64,000 bases of DNA from contig NZ_FNAM01000021.1 of assembly GCF_900101845.1 (NCBI RefSeq), forward strand, positions 1 through 64,000. Reading direction: 5' to 3'. The notes under the pieces are model-generated. The model saw only the letters and a list, made by a program, of their open reading frames with translations. It searched no databases and was not told the DNA's origin. Positions 50,187-58,923 of the stretch are shown here, one piece after another (the stretch's first letter is position 1; each line of letters starts with the position of its first letter). Origin of the DNA: Sporomusa acidovorans (GTDB lineage: Bacteria; Bacillota; Negativicutes; Sporomusales; Sporomusaceae). The translations under genes were made by a program, and so were the position numbers.

Positions 50187-52067
50187 ATGAAACACATTAT
50201 TATTGGGACTGCCGGGCATGTTGACCATGGCAAATCAGCAATTATTAAGGCTTTGACCGGCGTGGATACCGATCGTTTGAAAGAAGAAAAATTGCGGGGC
50301 ATATCGATTGACTTGGGTTTTGCCTCGCTGCCGCTGGGCGATAAGGTTATTGCCGGGATTGTTGATGTTCCCGGACATGAACGGTTTTTAAAAAATATGC
50401 TGGCGGGAACCGGCGGCATAGACTTAGCCATGTTGGTTGTGGCTGCCGACGAAGGGATTATGCCGCAAACCAAAGAACATTTGGCCATGCTTCAACTATA
50501 CGGAATCCGGGCCGGTTTGATTGTAATCAATAAAATTGACAAGGTGGATGAAGAGTGGCTGGAAATGATTGAAAGTGAAATACAAGCGTATGTAAGCGAT
50601 ACTTTTTTAAAAGATGCTCCCTGCTGTAAAGTGTCGGCTGCGACGGGGGAGGGGCTTGATGCCCTGAAAACTACGTTAACCGCTTTGGCGGAAAAGGTGC
50701 CCGCACGCAATAGCAGCGCTCCGTTTAGACTTTGGATTGATCGGGTATTTACGATTAAGGGGTATGGGGCAGTTGTTACAGGTTCCGTACTTAGCGGCAA
50801 TATAAAGGTAGGTGACAGCGTTACACTTTATCCGGCTGAAACCATCGTCAGAGTTCGCGGCATCGAATGGCATGGCGAGAAAGTGGAGAAAATCGCGGCA
50901 GGCCAGCGAGCTGCTATCAATTTAGCCGGGGTAGAGACAGAAGAACTGGCACGCGGGATGGTACTCAGTGCTGTTGAACGGGGCGAGATTAGTACAGTAT
51001 GGGATATAGCAGCCGAATGGCAGCAGGAGGTCGAAAGCGGCTTGCGTATTCGCCTGCATCTGGGTACTGGCGAATTTATAGGCCGAATCTATGCGTTTAA
51101 GGACACCGGAAATCAGTATATGCGGCTTATTTTGGAGGAACCACTGGCCGCTGGGGCTGGTGACAGGGGAATCATCAGACTGTATTCGCCACAATACTTG
51201 CTGGGAGGAGTATCGCTTATCGCGCCGGGGCGCCAAAGCAGGAAGCTTTCCGTTTCACGGGCGGCACTTGCCGATGCAATCACCCATGATGACGAAATAA
51301 ATGCGCTGTATTATCGCCTGGCGGAAAGCCGCCACGTATTAACCCAGGCAGAGGTTAGGCGACAAAGCGGCTATCTGCCGGACAGAGCCGTAGATCAGGC
51401 CATAAACACCCTGACGACCGCCAAGCGTCTATATTGTCTGGAAAAAAATTATATTACAACCGATATGTTTGCCAAACTGACCAATATGGCAACCACGATG
51501 ATTGGCAGCTTTCATAAAGCGCAGCCGGACCGCAGCGGTCTTTCCAAAGAAATAGTACGGCAAAAGCTGGGGCTCAATGAGAAAAGTTTTGAAATCCTTC
51601 TTAATCAATGGGTGACTGCGGGAACGTTGGTCAGCAGTGGCGGCGATCTTGCGTTAAAAGAACACGCTGACCAGCATGGCGACTGGCGGCAGACAATAGT
51701 AGAAAAAACAGAGGCTGCCCTGGCCGATATCGGCTTAACGAATATCGATACCGCTTTATTGGCGCAAAAACTGGCGCTGCCCTTAGAAAAAGCCAAGGCA
51801 GCACAGGATGTGTTAGTCAAGGCAGGTACGTTAATCAAGCTGGGAGATTTCTTTGTATACAGCAAAACAATGCAGTACATTGTTCAAGTTATTCACAAGC
51901 ACTTCCAAGGAAAACAGACATTAACAGTAGCCGAATTACGGGATATTTTGAAAACTTCAAGGAAAGTGGCCTTGCCTGTGATAGAATACTTAGATATGCA
52001 TAAATATACAGTAAGAGATGGTGATGTGCGCCGTCCGACCCGCAAAATACTTGATTTGTCAGAATAA
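50187..52067 (+). CDS. selB: selenocysteine-specific elongation factor SelB
   Basis: 626 residues. An EF-Tu-like GTPase has [19 protein letters not shown] and NKID, followed by beta-barrel domains and C-terminal winged helices that read the SECIS hairpin. It brings Sec-tRNA to UGA codons. With selA it shows that the organism makes selenoproteins. selC and selD are not in the window, and I saw no UGA-interrupted gene here. Confidence 0.96.
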   Translation: MKHIIIGTAGHVDHGKSAIIKALTGVDTDRLKEEKLRGISIDLGFASLPLGDKVIAGIVDVPGHERFLKNMLAGTGGIDLAMLVVAADEGIMPQTKEHLAMLQLYGIRAGLIVINKIDKVDEEWLEMIESEIQAYVSDTFLKDAPCCKVSAATGEGLDALKTTLTALAEKVPARNSSAPFRLWIDRVFTIKGYGAVVTGSVLSGNIKVGDSVTLYPAETIVRVRGIEWHGEKVEKIAAGQRAAINLAGVETEELARGMVLSAVERGEISTVWDIAAEWQQEVESGLRIRLHLGTGEFIGRIYAFKDTGNQYMRLILEEPLAAGAGDRGIIRLYSPQYLLGGVSLIAPGRQSRKLSVSRAALADAITHDDEINALYYRLAESRHVLTQAEVRRQSGYLPDRAVDQAINTLTTAKRLYCLEKNYITTDMFAKLTNMATTMIGSFHKAQPDRSGLSKEIVRQKLGLNEKSFEILLNQWVTAGTLVSSGGDLALKEHADQHGDWRQTIVEKTEAALADIGLTNIDTALLAQKLALPLEKAKAAQDVLVKAGTLIKLGDFFVYSKTMQYIVQVIHKHFQGKQTLTVAELRDILKTSRKVALPVIEYLDMHKYTVRDGDVRRPTRKILDLSE

Positions 52068-52087
52068 ACTTACTTTAAATATGCATA

Positions 52088-52116
52088 TTGACAACATACC
52101 AATTACTTTTTATAAT
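52088..52116 (+). promoter_or_regulatory. promoter of the riboswitch-glutamate synthase unit
   Basis: A fully consensus TTGACA (52088-52093), a 17-bp spacer and TATAAT (52111-52116), about 70 bp upstream of the aptamer. Confidence 0.93.
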
Positions 52117-52180
52117 TAAACTCAAAACCAGCATATGTACACTTGCGTATTTATATGGAGTACATGTGTATCTTAAGGGA

Positions 52181-52280
52181 GTGTGTCTAGGGTTCCGCGC
52201 AGGTATGCGGCTGGACCAAGCGGCACAGGTGCAGCGTGGCACAGCACTACACCGTGGGTATAAAAGACCCGGCGGAAGGT
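52181..52280 (+). ncRNA. ykkC-family riboswitch, probable ppGpp (subtype 2a) type
   Basis: The ykkC core elements appear in order: CTAGGGTTCCG (52187-52197), GGCTGGACCAAG, an arm with paired GGTGC/GCAC, ACACCG (52250-52255), and AAAAGACCCGG (52262-52272). The ykkC family splits into guanidine, ppGpp and PRPP binders. Genes for glutamate synthase downstream fit the ppGpp type; purine genes would fit PRPP. The ligand class is inference from context. Confidence 0.82.
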
Positions 52281-52316
52281 CCCAGTCGTTGTGGATTCTT
52301 CGCCAGGTTTTTTTTT
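52268..52316 (+). terminator. riboswitch-controlled terminator
   Basis: A 15-bp stem with few mismatches (52268-52282 with 52293-52307) is followed by nine T. Its left arm includes CCCGG of the aptamer 3' end, so ligand binding should block the terminator: an ON switch. Confidence 0.85.
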
Positions 52317-52324
52317 GCCCCTAA

Positions 52325-52399
52325 AAACAGGAAAAAGGGATGTGGGCTTTCGCTTCCGTAAGAGCCTCGGCGCAAGCCCGGTTTCTTTATTCCTGTAGC
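52325..52399 (+). other. structured leader after the terminator
   Basis: An outer pairing ACAGGAA with TTCCTGT (about 52326-52332 and 52390-52398) encloses GGGCTT/AAGCCC. It lies between the terminator and the first gene. I do not match it to a known RNA class. Confidence 0.35.
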
Positions 52400-52463
52400 A
52401 TGTATGGACCGGGATGAAGGTTGTCTTGTTTTAAGCAATTATTGGAGAGGGTGGTAGAGTAGG

Positions 52464-53570
52464 ATGTGTAGAATAGGGGCTATAAAAAGTAAAATAGCAT
52501 TTCATCCTTCACTGGCGTTGCACTTGATGCTTCCCCAGCAGGAAGGGCACGACAACTCTGGTTTTGCTATGGTCATGCAAGACTTAGAGGGGGTTTTTGC
52601 CAAGTGTAAGGATAAGCCGCTACTGTCATTGGCCTGTACGCAAAAAGGCGCAGCGATGGTAGAGCATTTTATGGAGACTAACAACTTTACTCCTGTACAT
52701 GAGTGGATTCCCCGGGGAGTTCGTCAGCCAGGTCTTGATATAAAAGCTATGCCTTACTATATTTTCAGGGCCTATGACTATCCTGAGTATTACCGTACGG
52801 CTACGCAGGAGGCTAAGGAAGAATTGCTGTTAGATACCCGTTTGGCACTAAGAGCTTTACTTGATGCTGAAGACCAAGGGTACGTTTATTCGTTCTGGCC
52901 GGATGTGCTAACGCTAAAGGAAATAGGCGATCCTCGCGATATTGCCACTTATTTTAAGCTGTGGGACAATAACGGCGACTTGATGTCAAAAAATGTCGTT
53001 GTTCAGTGCCGGCAAAATACAAATTATGATATTGTGCGCTATGCCGCGCATCCTTTCTTCCTGCAGGGATATACACTCTGCGCCAATGGGGAAAACACTT
53101 TCTATACAAAAAATAAAGAATATCAAAAATCCTTGCATCGCGGCTATATTGGATTCGAATCTGATTCACAAAACTTCTTATATACATTGCACTATGTTCT
53201 TAATGTACTCAAATGGCCAATAAAATATTATAAGCATGTTATAACCCCACTGCCCTTCGATGAAATAGCTAAACGCCCGGATCACCGCGAATTGACAGCA
53301 ATACGTCAGTCGTTAGGACATTTGGAGATAAACGGCCCTAATACCATTATTGCTATGCTGCCGAATGGACGGATGATGACTTGCTGTGATTCTAAAAAAT
53401 TGCGGCCGGTTGTTGTCGGCGGCGATGGTACGACTATTGCTATTTCATCTGAGGTCTGCGGTCTTAACCAAATATTGCCGAACCGTAATCAGGAACTTGA
53501 TGTGTATCCCAATGAACGTGAAGTTGTAGTTATTACGCCGGAACTGGAGGTAGAGCGATGGAAGCAGTAA
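52464..53570 (+). CDS. glutamate synthase, class II glutamine amidotransferase subunit
   Basis: 368 residues. Begins MCRIGAI; after Met removal Cys2 is the N-terminal nucleophile that frees ammonia from glutamine. EGHDNSGFAMV and the later GPNTIIAMLPNGRMM fit the GATase fold. It corresponds to the first domain of classic GltB, here as a separate protein. A ribosome-binding site (GGTGG/GAG) precedes ATG 52464. It overlaps the next gene by 13 bp. Confidence 0.9.
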   Translation: MCRIGAIKSKIAFHPSLALHLMLPQQEGHDNSGFAMVMQDLEGVFAKCKDKPLLSLACTQKGAAMVEHFMETNNFTPVHEWIPRGVRQPGLDIKAMPYYIFRAYDYPEYYRTATQEAKEELLLDTRLALRALLDAEDQGYVYSFWPDVLTLKEIGDPRDIATYFKLWDNNGDLMSKNVVVQCRQNTNYDIVRYAAHPFFLQGYTLCANGENTFYTKNKEYQKSLHRGYIGFESDSQNFLYTLHYVLNVLKWPIKYYKHVITPLPFDEIAKRPDHRELTAIRQSLGHLEINGPNTIIAMLPNGRMMTCCDSKKLRPVVVGGDGTTIAISSEVCGLNQILPNRNQELDVYPNEREVVVITPELEVERWKQ

Positions 53571-55195
53571 GAGTACAAGACGTTAGTGTAAATGATCTGC
53601 CTTGGAAAATCCAATATATAAACGAGCGTTGTACGATGTGCGGCAGTTGTGTGGCTGCTTGTACTTTTAATGCTATCGAGGCAGCTATCGAACGCCGGTC
53701 GGTTACGGTTTCGACAGGACATCAGCCTGAGCCGTGTCAACGGCATATGGCAGTACCGGTCATTCGGCAAAGAGCGGTAAGCACAAATGCCTGTGTGGGC
53801 TGTGGTATGTGTGAAAAGGTTTGTCCGAATAGTGCCATCAAACCTGTGCGCAACGTTGATTCCCGGATTAACTGCTTAAACAGAAGCGGCGGTTCACCGG
53901 TTAAACGCGGTGGCCGCAACGCCTTGTTAGGGGAAGAGCGGACACTGGATAAAATTGTGGTTGGCCGTATTTCGCAAATGACGGACCCTTCCTTGGATTC
54001 CGAACGGCATACCTTTGATATTTTAGCCCCGTTTGGGCGTGTTCTTCCTCCCAACGAACTACCGCTTGCCTCCAATGGCCAGGAGCTTACGCTCACAGAT
54101 AAAACGCCGCCGGTAAACTGGATCTACCCGGTAATTTTCAGTGATATGTCAATCGGTGCGTTGTCAACCAGGGCTTGGGAAGCAGTTGCACTGGCAACGG
54201 CTTACTTAAACGAAAAACATAATATACCTGTCAGAATGTGTTCTGGCGAAGGCGGCATGCCAATTAAACTTCTTAAGTCAGAACAACTGAAATATATGAT
54301 TTTGCAGATTGCCTCGGGTCACTTTGGCTGGAACCGGATTATTCAGGCGATGCCGCATATGAAAGTAGATCCGGCCGGTATTTTGATTAAAATCGGACAA
54401 GGGGCTAAACCGGGGGACGGCGGTCTTTTGCCGGCGGCCAAAGTATCAAAACCGGTGCAGGCCATCCGGGGGGTGCCCAAGGCGGATCTCTTGTCGCCGC
54501 CGAACCACCAAGGCCTATATTCCATTGAAGAATCAGTACAAAAAATGTTTATGTCCATGAATGCCGCCTTCAAATTCCGCGTGCCTGTTGCTATTAAATG
54601 CGCGGCTTCAGCGACATCGGTGTCCGTATATAACAACCTCATACGCGATCCCTACAAAATTTGTGGCGGTTTCTTTATTGACGGCATTCAGGGCGGTACC
54701 GGCGCAGCCAACGAGGTTTCACTTGATCACACCGGCCACCCGGTAGTATCGAAGATCCGGGAATGCTATCTGGCAGCCGTTAATCAAGGCCGCCAGGGGC
54801 AAATTCCCCTTTGGGGCGGTGGCGGTTTAGGCTTAAGTGGCAACGCGGCTGCCGATGCTTTTAAAATGATTTGCTTAGGGGCAAATGGTGTATTTTTGGG
54901 CAAACTGCTCATCCAACTGTGTGGTTGTGTGGGTAATGAGCATGGACGCTGTAATTCCTGTAATACGGGCAACTGCCCGGCAGGAATCTGCACGCAGAAT
55001 CCACGTTTGGTTAAACGATTGGATATCGACAAAGCAGCGCAAAACATTGTTGAATACATGCTGGCCTTAAATAGCGAGCTTAAAAAGCTGATGGCCCCGG
55101 TCGGGAACAGTTCGCTGCCTGTCGGACGATCTGATGCGTTGGTTACTACGGATAAAGCCATCGCTGACAAATTAGCCATCCAATATGTATGTTAG
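53558..55195 (+). CDS. glutamate synthase, FMN-binding subunit with ferredoxin domain
   Basis: 545 residues. Residues 1-110 carry two [4Fe-4S] motifs (CTMCGSCVAAC and CVGCGMCEKVC). A TIM-barrel glutamate-synthase domain follows (FSDMSIGALS, PPNHQGLYSIEE, the FIDGIQGGTGAA flavin site). The C-terminus has CGCVGNEHGRCNSCNTGNC, the iron-sulfur site of this group. It makes glutamate from ammonia and 2-oxoglutarate, with electrons through the ferredoxin domain. This split form is known from archaea and clostridia. Confidence 0.92.
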   Translation: MEAVRVQDVSVNDLPWKIQYINERCTMCGSCVAACTFNAIEAAIERRSVTVSTGHQPEPCQRHMAVPVIRQRAVSTNACVGCGMCEKVCPNSAIKPVRNVDSRINCLNRSGGSPVKRGGRNALLGEERTLDKIVVGRISQMTDPSLDSERHTFDILAPFGRVLPPNELPLASNGQELTLTDKTPPVNWIYPVIFSDMSIGALSTRAWEAVALATAYLNEKHNIPVRMCSGEGGMPIKLLKSEQLKYMILQIASGHFGWNRIIQAMPHMKVDPAGILIKIGQGAKPGDGGLLPAAKVSKPVQAIRGVPKADLLSPPNHQGLYSIEESVQKMFMSMNAAFKFRVPVAIKCAASATSVSVYNNLIRDPYKICGGFFIDGIQGGTGAANEVSLDHTGHPVVSKIRECYLAAVNQGRQGQIPLWGGGGLGLSGNAAADAFKMICLGANGVFLGKLLIQLCGCVGNEHGRCNSCNTGNCPAGICTQNPRLVKRLDIDKAAQNIVEYMLALNSELKKLMAPVGNSSLPVGRSDALVTTDKAIADKLAIQYVC

Positions 55196-55207
55196 GGGGA
55201 ACTGCGC

Positions 55208-57517
55208 ATGTTTACAATAAATACAATTGACGGCAATAATCGGATGTCAACGCAGGACCTCTTGGAGAGGATAAATGCAGCGTTGGCCCAAGGAGAAACT
55301 GAATTTTATATCGAGGCTTCCGGTCAGCACGATATTGGCGGGCCGCTCTGGCAGCCGGAAGGAAAGCCGTTGAAGTTTCATATAAAAAATGCCGGCCAGC
55401 GGGTCGGCTCCATGTGCCTGCCGGGAACGGAAATTATTGTTGAAGGATCATCTTCTGCCGATGTCGGCTGGCTTAATGCCGGCGGCCGCATCATTGTTAA
55501 GGGCGATGGTGGCGACACAACGGCGCATTGTGCGGCTGCCGGTACTATTTATGTCGGCGGCCGGGCAGGAACCCGTTCCGGCTCATTGATGAAGCATGAT
55601 CCGCTTTATGAGGCTCCCGAGTTTTGGGTATTAAAAAATGTCGGCAGTTTTGCCTTTGAATTCATGGGTGGCGGTATTGCGGTAGTATGCGGGTATGACA
55701 GTCAGCAGTTTGAATCGGTTCTCGGTAACCGTGCCTGTACCGGCATGGTAGGCGGAATTGTGTATTTCAGAGGTACTGCCAGTGGCATATCGGCCAAAGA
55801 TACGAAAATACTTGCCCTGAATGAAGAAGATATTGCTTATCTTGATGGTAAGATGGATGACTTTTTGACCGCAATTGACCGTGCGGAGCTCCGGCGTGAA
55901 TTAAGTCACTGGCATGAGTGGCAGAAAGTAGTGCCGCTTACCTATGACGAGCGACCGAAAAAAGCCAATACCAATATGTACTCTTTCCGTACCGATGAAT
56001 GGGTTCCCGGCAGTATTTTCGGCGATGTATGCGAGGATGATTTTGCCGTAATCGGCATGATAGCCACCGGGAAATATCGCCGCCGTGTGCCTGTATGGGA
56101 AAATGGCAAATACAGTGCGCCGTGCGAATTTAATTGCACAGCCTCAATACCTTCGCAACAGCGCTTTAATTTATTGCGGGAAGGCAAAATTGAGGAAGCC
56201 TATCGGTTGGTGCTGGAATATACACCGTTTCCCGGTTCCGTATGCGGTGCCGTTTGCCCTAATTTGTGTATGGACGACTGTACGCGGAAAACAGTTGATA
56301 TATCGGCTCAAATTGGAAAACTGGGCCGGTATTCCAGCGAAGCTGATTTGCCAATGCCTGAGAACAGGACCGGCAAGCAGGTTGCGGTTATCGGCGGTGG
56401 TGCAGCCGGCTTGACGGCTGCTTGGCAACTGGCGCGTTTGGGACATGACGTAACCGTGTTTGAAGCCGACGAAAAAGTAGGCGGCAAAATGGAGCAAGTT
56501 ATTCCCCGTTCCCGTCTGCCGCAGGAAACACTAAGCCGCGAAATTGCCCGCATAGAAAAAATGGGGGTTGCCTTTAAAACAGGAGTAACGGTTGATAAAG
56601 CAAAATTTACGGCAATAAAAGACAGCCATGACGCGATTATAGTCACCACAGGCGGACATACCACCAAAGTGATTCCCTGGCCGGGACATGAACGGATCGT
56701 TAAAGGCCTTGAGTTTTTAAAGGCCGTAAACAAAGGTCAAAAACCGGAGATTGGCAAACGGATTATTGTCATCGGTTGCGGCAATTCCGGCATGGACGTT
56801 GCCGTAGGCGCGTATGGACTGGGAGCTGAGCAAGTTACCTGTATTGACGTACAGCGTCCGGCTGCCTTTGATCATGAGATTGACCATGTTAAGTCGCTGG
56901 GGGCGGAGATACTTTGGCCGGTATTCACGAAAGAGATTACCGATCAAGGCATTATTACCCAGGAGGGCCAGTTGATTAAGGGGGATACCGTGATTATTGC
57001 CATCGGCGAGTCCCCGGATCTTAGCTTCCTGCCTGATGGTATCGAACGCGAACGCGGCTGTCTGAAACCAGCGAATAACAGCAGTATTGCTCCGGGAATT
57101 TTTACGGCTGGTGATACCGTACGTCCAGGTAGGCTTGTGGATGCTATTGGCGCAGGACGCCAGGCTGGTTTGGCAGTGGACGCCTATTTGCAGGGTACGA
57201 CCTTTACACTGGCGGAAAAGGCAAGAATTCCGGCAGGCCGGATCAGTGCGGCCTATTTTAAAAAGTGCCATAGCTGTGATGTGCCTGAGGCTAATAGCGA
57301 CTATAATCGCTGCATTAGCTGCGGTACTTGCCGGGATTGTCATATGTGCCTGAAATCTTGTCCGGAAAACGCCATCACCCGTACGGTAGGGGAAAATGGC
57401 GCCGAGTATACTTCGGATCCGAATAAATGTATCGGCTGCGGTATTTGTGCCGGTATTTGTCCCTGTGGTATTTGGAATATGGAACCAAATGCCGAGCCGC
57501 TTACTTTTTATAAATAA
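55208..57517 (+). CDS. fusion: GltB GXGXG domain + GltD-like oxidoreductase + ferredoxin
   Basis: 769 residues. Residues ~1-250 form the GXGXG beta-helix of the glutamate synthase large subunit (GRIIVKGDGGDTTAH, GTIYVGGRAGTRSG). Residues ~270-660 are GltD-like: Cys-rich N-terminal cluster domain (CEFNCTASIPSQ, CGAVCPNLCMDDC), an FAD site (VIGGGAAGLTAAWQLARLG) and an NAD(P) site (VIGCGNSGMDVA). The last ~85 hold two [4Fe-4S] motifs (CISCGTCRDCHMC, CIGCGICAGIC). With the two previous genes it completes an NAD(P)H-linked glutamate synthase. The fusion order is unusual. Confidence 0.9.
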   Translation: MFTINTIDGNNRMSTQDLLERINAALAQGETEFYIEASGQHDIGGPLWQPEGKPLKFHIKNAGQRVGSMCLPGTEIIVEGSSSADVGWLNAGGRIIVKGDGGDTTAHCAAAGTIYVGGRAGTRSGSLMKHDPLYEAPEFWVLKNVGSFAFEFMGGGIAVVCGYDSQQFESVLGNRACTGMVGGIVYFRGTASGISAKDTKILALNEEDIAYLDGKMDDFLTAIDRAELRRELSHWHEWQKVVPLTYDERPKKANTNMYSFRTDEWVPGSIFGDVCEDDFAVIGMIATGKYRRRVPVWENGKYSAPCEFNCTASIPSQQRFNLLREGKIEEAYRLVLEYTPFPGSVCGAVCPNLCMDDCTRKTVDISAQIGKLGRYSSEADLPMPENRTGKQVAVIGGGAAGLTAAWQLARLGHDVTVFEADEKVGGKMEQVIPRSRLPQETLSREIARIEKMGVAFKTGVTVDKAKFTAIKDSHDAIIVTTGGHTTKVIPWPGHERIVKGLEFLKAVNKGQKPEIGKRIIVIGCGNSGMDVAVGAYGLGAEQVTCIDVQRPAAFDHEIDHVKSLGAEILWPVFTKEITDQGIITQEGQLIKGDTVIIAIGESPDLSFLPDGIERERGCLKPANNSSIAPGIFTAGDTVRPGRLVDAIGAGRQAGLAVDAYLQGTTFTLAEKARIPAGRISAAYFKKCHSCDVPEANSDYNRCISCGTCRDCHMCLKSCPENAITRTVGENGAEYTSDPNKCIGCGICAGICPCGIWNMEPNAEPLTFYK

Positions 57518-57539
57518 AATATGCAATAACCAATTGGTG

Positions 57540-57568
57540 CCGGCGCTGAAAGCGTCGGCGTTTTCTTT
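57540..57568 (+). terminator. terminator after the glutamate synthase unit
   Basis: An 8-bp stem with one G-T pair (57540-57547 with 57551-57558) is followed by TTTTCTTT. Confidence 0.65.
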
Positions 57569-57914
57569 AACGGAGGGAAGTATGGCTACAAGGTGGATGA
57601 TGGTTGATGTACAAATATTAAATACTTTTGTAAGTTTAAAAGAGACAATAATAATTAAGTACATCTAAGAGAGATATTATGTGTGCATAAAGAATACAAA
57701 GTAATTACAATATACAAAATAATCTATTGACATTGCAGGCGGTTTAAATATAATTATAAACATAGACTTGATACCAAAAAGATCGCTGATGAGAAACATT
57801 GTGTGGATAAAACTGGCTCTGGGCCTGTAGGGGAGGGTTCACCTGACAAAGTTTATACCTTCTTTAGTAAACGTTACCTTGAGGATCGGGCAGCTGTGAT
57901 TCAATGATTAAAGC
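57569..57914 (+). other. intergenic space before the livK remnant
   Basis: Holds a promoter at 57727-57754. A 28-codon open frame at 57582-57668 follows GGAGGG, but resembles nothing I know. The stretch 57755-57900 shows no livK-like coding and may be what is left of the lost 5' end or its leader. Confidence 0.4.
57727..57754 (+). promoter_or_regulatory. promoter of the livK remnant
   Basis: TTGACA (57727-57732), 16 bp, TATAAT (57749-57754). It is intact although the gene behind it is broken. Confidence 0.75.
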
Positions 57915-58569
57915 ATGAGGAAAGCGGGGGAATTGGCTACACTGCAAATTGCCCAGGATAATAAGATCCCTGTTCTAACTGCAACCGCCACGAATCCGAA
58001 AGTTACCGTAGATAATGGCAAAGTAAGGCCGTATGTATTCCGTGCTTGCTTTATCGACCCTTTTCAGGGCAAGGTAATGGCTGATTTCGCCACTAAAACA
58101 GTTAAGGCTAAAACAGCAGCCATTTATGTGGATAACAGTTCGATTATTCCAAAGGCTTGGCCGATGTTTTTGAGGCATCCTTTACGCAGGCCGGCGGACA
58201 GATTGTTGCTAAAGAGGGATTCCTGCAGAAGGATACAGACTTTAAAGCAACCTTGAGCAAGCTAAAAGCCAGCAATCCCGACGTTATTTTTATTCCCGCC
58301 TACTATGAAGAAGTGGGGAAAATTGTTAAGCAGGCCCGGGGACTCGGGATTACTGCACCGCTTTTGGGTACTGACGGCTGGGATGACAGTAAACTTGTTG
58401 ATATTGCCGGAGCTGCTCCGTTAAACAATGGATTTTTCAGCAATCATTAAACTTACAGGTAAGTACTGGTATTTTAACACTGGATGCCAGCCATAACCCG
58501 GTAAAGAGTGCCGTAGTTATTGAAATGAAAGACGGTAAACAAATGTTTAAAGAGAAGATTAATCCCTAG
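57915..58569 (+). pseudogene. decayed copy of the livK binding-protein gene
   Basis: Reads as residues ~105 to the end of the intact LivK downstream, with damage. The signal peptide and first ~100 residues are missing. A one-base loss near 58142 shifts frame: the DNA would read SDYSKGLADVF with one G restored, as in the intact copy. A stop follows FFSNH at 58448. About 80 residues are deleted before the C-terminal tail LDASHNPVKSAVVIEMKDG, which is in another frame. The sequence is diverged from livK, so the duplication is not recent. Confidence 0.9.
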
Positions 58570-58627
58570 CAAACACTGGCCGGTGTGATAATAACAAATG
58601 GAAGAATATAAAACCTGCAATGACGCA

Positions 58628-58658
58628 AGGGATAAGGCTGCTGCCTTATCCCTTTTTA
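58628..58658 (+). terminator. terminator after the livK remnant
   Basis: AGGGATAAGG and CCTTATCCCT form a perfect 10-bp stem, followed by TTTTT. Confidence 0.88.
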
Positions 58659-58727
58659 CCTGATGGACGGATGCAATTCATGTCTCCTCTCAATGGACGT
58701 ATGAATGGATGTGTTGCGCTGAGAGTA

Positions 58728-58756
58728 TTGACAGCGATGGACAGGGCAAATATAAT
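58728..58756 (+). promoter_or_regulatory. livK promoter
   Basis: Fully consensus TTGACA (58728-58733), 17 bp, TATAAT (58751-58756). It leaves a leader of about 160 nt before livK. Confidence 0.93.
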
Positions 58757-58785
58757 TACACTGTATGGCATACATCTATGTGTTG

Positions 58786-58871
58786 TTAGTGGACACGTGT
58801 ACTAACAGCAAAAGAGCTTGCAGCGTAATACTGTATGCAAGTCCATGACATTATGGGGGGCGATAATGTCA
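58786..58871 (+). other. structured leader RNA upstream of livK
   Basis: Three successive inverted repeats. The first is TGTTAGT/ACTAACA (about 58790-58807). The second is CTTGCA/TGCAAG (about 58817-58841). The third is a perfect 9-bp stem TGACATTAT/ATAATGTCA (58846-58854 with 58863-58871) whose eight-base loop is GGGGGGCG. No T-run follows the last stem, so it is not a plain terminator. I do not match it to a known riboswitch. Confidence 0.6.
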
Positions 58872-58923
58872 CATACTCGTGCGGCGTACTCTGTATCCAC
58901 GTTAAGTATTGGGAGGGGAAACA

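Noticed and set aside
52068..52270. Possible selC (tRNA-Sec) after selB
   Set aside because: Folded sequence is present, but its motifs are those of ykkC RNA; no tRNA arms or UCA anticodon loop fit.
56717..57664. 315-residue open frame antisense to the glutamate synthase fusion
   Set aside because: Mirror of a conserved coding frame; no family features and no ribosome-binding site.
57582..57668. 28-codon open frame with GGAGGG upstream
   Set aside because: Too short and featureless to call; no terminator or homology recognised.
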